64,000 bases of DNA, from the NCBI GenBank assembly GCA_045123995.1, contig JBGVKY010000021.1:26525-90524 (forward strand), written 5' to 3'. The position numbers and the translations under genes were made by a program. This stretch comes from HGM11501 sp045123995. GTDB lineage: Bacteria > Bacillota > Clostridia > CAKSNL01 > HGM11501. This document shows positions 62,028-64,000 of this stretch, piece by piece. Below the pieces are notes generated by a model. That model was not told the origin of the DNA. It made no database searches and saw only the letters and a list, made by a program, of their open reading frames with translations. Position 1 is the stretch's first letter. Each line of letters starts with the position of its first letter.

Positions 62028-62912
62028 ATGGCAGAAATTACAGCTAAAATCGTTAAAGATTTAAGAGAAGCTACAGGTTGTGGCATGATGGACTGTAAGA
62101 AGGCTTTAGTTGAGTGCGACGGCGACATGGACAAGGCTGCTGAGTACTTAAGAGAAAAGGGTCTTGCAAAGGCTGCTAAGAAGGCATCCAGAATTGCTGC
62201 AGAAGGTACTGTTAAAATTTATATCGAAGGCAATGTTGGTGTAGTTGTTGAAGTTAACGCTGAAACAGACTTCGTTGCTAAGAATGCTGATTTCCAGGGC
62301 TTCGTTGAAAACGTAGCTAAGGTTATCGCAAAGGAAAATCCCGCAGATGTTGAAGCTTTACTTGGTATGGCTTATCCCGAAGGCGGAACAGTTTCCGATG
62401 CTCTTACAAACAAAATTGCCGTTATCGGTGAAAACATGGCAATCCGCCGTTTCGTAAGAATGGAAGGTACAATCGCAACCTACAATCACGACAACGGAAG
62501 AATCGGTGTTATGGTATTGCTTGATGCTCCCGCAAACGACGAAGTTGCTGCTATGGGTAAGAATATTTCCATGCACATCGCTATGTATGCTCCTAAGTAC
62601 ATCGCTCAGGCTGATGTACCTGCAGAGGTTGTAGCACATGAGCAGGAAGTATTAAAGACTCAGGCTATGAACGAAGGAAAGCCCGAAGCTATTGCTGAAA
62701 AGATGGTTCAGGGTAGAATCCGTAAGTTCTTCAGCGAAGTTTGTCTCTTAGACCAGGCTTACATCATGGACGAAGACATCACAGTTGCTAAGTACATTGA
62801 CAACACAGTAAGCGGAGCTAAGGTTCTTAATTTCGTACGTTACGAAAAGGGCGAAGGCCTTGAAAAGAGAGAAGATAATTTCGCAGACGAAATAGCTTCT
62901 ATGCTTAAATAA
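62028..62912 (+). CDS. tsf: translation elongation factor Ts
   Basis: 294 residues from the ATG at 62028, which follows AAGGAGGA; an in-frame TTG at 62004 is not used. The N-terminal UBA-like helix bundle opens with IVKDLREATGCGMMDCKKALVECDGDMDKAAEYLREKG; EVNAETDFVAKNADF contacts EF-Tu. It exchanges GDP on EF-Tu. It ends with a strong terminator. Confidence 0.99.
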   Translation: MAEITAKIVKDLREATGCGMMDCKKALVECDGDMDKAAEYLREKGLAKAAKKASRIAAEGTVKIYIEGNVGVVVEVNAETDFVAKNADFQGFVENVAKVIAKENPADVEALLGMAYPEGGTVSDALTNKIAVIGENMAIRRFVRMEGTIATYNHDNGRIGVMVLLDAPANDEVAAMGKNISMHIAMYAPKYIAQADVPAEVVAHEQEVLKTQAMNEGKPEAIAEKMVQGRIRKFFSEVCLLDQAYIMDEDITVAKYIDNTVSGAKVLNFVRYEKGEGLEKREDNFADEIASMLK

Positions 62913-62918
62913 AAATGT

Positions 62919-62949
62919 CGGGTTGGAGGAAACCTCCAACCCGTTTTTT
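62919..62949 (+). terminator. intrinsic terminator after tsf
   Basis: A perfect 11-bp stem CGGGTTGGAGG / CCTCCAACCCG around AAA and six T. Confidence 0.93.
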
Positions 62950-62968
62950 ATTATAAAAGAGGTTAGCT

Positions 62969-63847
62969 ATGAAGTGTAATTTATGTCCCAGAGAATGTAA
63001 TAAAGAAAGAAATGAAGAAACGGGATTTTGCAGGGTGGGGGATGAGTTTGTCCTTTCAAGAGCGGCACTCCACCTTTGGGAGGAACCTTGTATAACAGGC
63101 TCCAAGGGAAGCGGAACAATATTTTTTGCAGGCTGCAACTTAAACTGCATCTACTGTCAGAATTATGATATATCAAAAGAATGTTTTGGTAAAAAAACGG
63201 ATGAAGGAAGGCTTCTTGAAATTATGTTTTCCCTTAAAGAGCAAGGTGCAGCAAATATAAATCTTGTGACCCCTTCTCATTTTGCCAAAAGGCTCATTCC
63301 GGTAATTAAAAGGGCGAAGGATGAAAATATCGGCATACCATTTGTCTATAACACAAGTGCCTATGAAAAGGTTGATGCCTTAAGAGAACTGGAAGGGCTT
63401 ATAGATATCTATATGCCTGATTTTAAGTATATGTCGGGAGATTTAGCATTTGAATATTCAAATGCACGTGATTACCCAACTGTTGCCAAAAAAGCAATAG
63501 ATGAGATGGTAAGGCAAAAGGGAAAAATCAAGTGGGAGAATGACTTAATGAAAGAAGGAGTCTTAATAAGACATCTTCTTCTTCCGGGAGCATTAGAGGA
63601 CTCCAAAAGAGTTATGGAATATCTTTATAACCGCTATGGTGAAAAAGTGTATTTTTCCATAATGAGCCAGTACACGCCTACCGAAAATGTAAAAAATCAT
63701 CCTCTTTTAAGAAATAAAGTAACAGAGGATGAATATAATGAACTTATAGATTTTTGTGTAGACATGGGGATGGAAAATGCCTTTACTCAGGAGGGCGAAT
63801 CCGCAAGCGAAAGCTTTATACCGCCATTTACTTTAGAAGGAATATAA
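62969..63847 (+). CDS. radical SAM protein, PflX-like (COG1313)
   Basis: 292 residues. The radical SAM cluster motif is CNLNCIYC (C56, C60, C63), and extra cysteines near the N-terminus (CNLCPREC, then FCRVG) suggest an auxiliary metal site. Further family stretches are IFFAGCNLNCIYCQNYDIS and YMPDFKYM. It resembles a pyruvate-formate-lyase-activating-enzyme-like group of unknown substrate. It has no formate-lyase gene beside it and follows the terminator of tsf after 20 bases. Confidence 0.88.
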   Translation: MKCNLCPRECNKERNEETGFCRVGDEFVLSRAALHLWEEPCITGSKGSGTIFFAGCNLNCIYCQNYDISKECFGKKTDEGRLLEIMFSLKEQGAANINLVTPSHFAKRLIPVIKRAKDENIGIPFVYNTSAYEKVDALRELEGLIDIYMPDFKYMSGDLAFEYSNARDYPTVAKKAIDEMVRQKGKIKWENDLMKEGVLIRHLLLPGALEDSKRVMEYLYNRYGEKVYFSIMSQYTPTENVKNHPLLRNKVTEDEYNELIDFCVDMGMENAFTQEGESASESFIPPFTLEGI

Positions 63848-64000
63848 AAAAGGTGTCGCAACGGCGGTACTCCTTAGGGAGAAGTCGGTTTTGGCTTGTT
63901 ATTTTCCGCTGATAGTGCGCAAAAAAATGCAGACATACGCCAGTATGACTGCATTTTTTATGACTTCTCTAAGACGAAAAATTCCTAACCCAAAACTGCT
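63848..64000. other. structured intergenic region at the window edge
   Basis: A stem of about 11 bp plus 5 bp, interrupted by one A-A mismatch, lies at 63921-63959 (ATGCAG-A-CATAC / GTATG-A-CTGCAT) with flanking A and T tracts: a likely terminator. Outside it GGAGAAGTC (63879-63887) can pair with GACTTCTC (63962-63969), so the hairpin may be nested in a larger inverted repeat. No gene is visible before the window ends. Confidence 0.6.

Noticed and set aside
1..64000. tRNA genes, rRNA genes or insertion sequences
   Set aside because: I looked for T-loop GGTTCGAATCC-like motifs, 16S/23S segments and transposase motifs on both strands and saw none, though a reading by eye can miss a tRNA.

Overview
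The window reads as a chromosomal segment of a low-GC, Gram-positive, spore-forming member of the class Clostridia. Evidence: a SpoIIE-type phosphatase, a large-type SRP RNA directly upstream of dnaX, S-layer-homology (SLH) proteins, secreted proteins with 'copper amine oxidase N-terminal'-like stalk domains, a greA-trmR-trhP gene order known from Bacillus, strong GGAGG ribosome binding sites and many A/T-rich intrinsic terminators. I cannot name genus or species; an uncultured gut or anaerobic-digester lineage is a guess.

Layout. (1) 1-8.8 kb: housekeeping block on the + strand: nrnA (5' end missing), truB, ribF, rpsO, pnp, an M16 protease, spoIIE and a small membrane gene. (2) 8.83-12.68 kb: an accessory cassette bracketed by two perfect 42-bp inverted repeats that also act as bidirectional terminators. 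It holds an autocleavable LexA/CI-like repressor, a divergent promoter pair over a perfect operator palindrome, a peptidoglycan-binding-domain protein and a tandem array of four related membrane-protein units. (3) 12.7-15 kb: a sugar oxidoreductase and a sugar isomerase/epimerase on the - strand, separated by a cluster of hairpins that share one loop. (4) 15.2-20.3 kb: a small membrane protein, DegV, and the glycolytic run pgk-tpiA-gpmI. (5) 20.5-38.7 kb: three tandem two-gene operons, each a secreted GH99/WbsX-like putative glycoside hydrolase followed by a secreted multi-discoidin protein (2, then 5, then 7 domains), with an AraC regulator and a structured RNA candidate between the first and second. 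(6) 39-43 kb: htpX, then recR-ybaB-dnaX and the SRP RNA on the - strand. (7) 43.2-50.5 kb: two large SLH-domain cell-surface proteins. (8) 50.5-56.3 kb: - strand tmk, a lipoprotein, a WecG/TagA glycosyltransferase, a DUF1858 protein, the tRNA wobble-uridine modification genes (trhP, trmR), greA and an unknown gene. (9) 56.5-64 kb: dprA, topA, trmFO, rpsB, tsf and a PflX-like radical SAM protein, all +.

How it fits together. The surface loci (operons at 20-38 kb, SLH proteins at 43-50 kb, WecG/TagA) suggest a cell that displays many glycan-binding and probably glycan-cleaving proteins on an S-layered envelope. The rest is conserved translation, RNA-decay, glycolysis and DNA-maintenance machinery. 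The most unusual part is the 8.83-12.68 kb cassette: repressor-controlled, internally amplified, and framed by perfect inverted repeats placed so that inversion would break no gene. Several apparently structured leaders (rpsO, pnp, rpsB, the S-layer gene, and the 25.6 kb RNA) are also noteworthy. All structures were paired by eye; none has been folded computationally or compared with databases.
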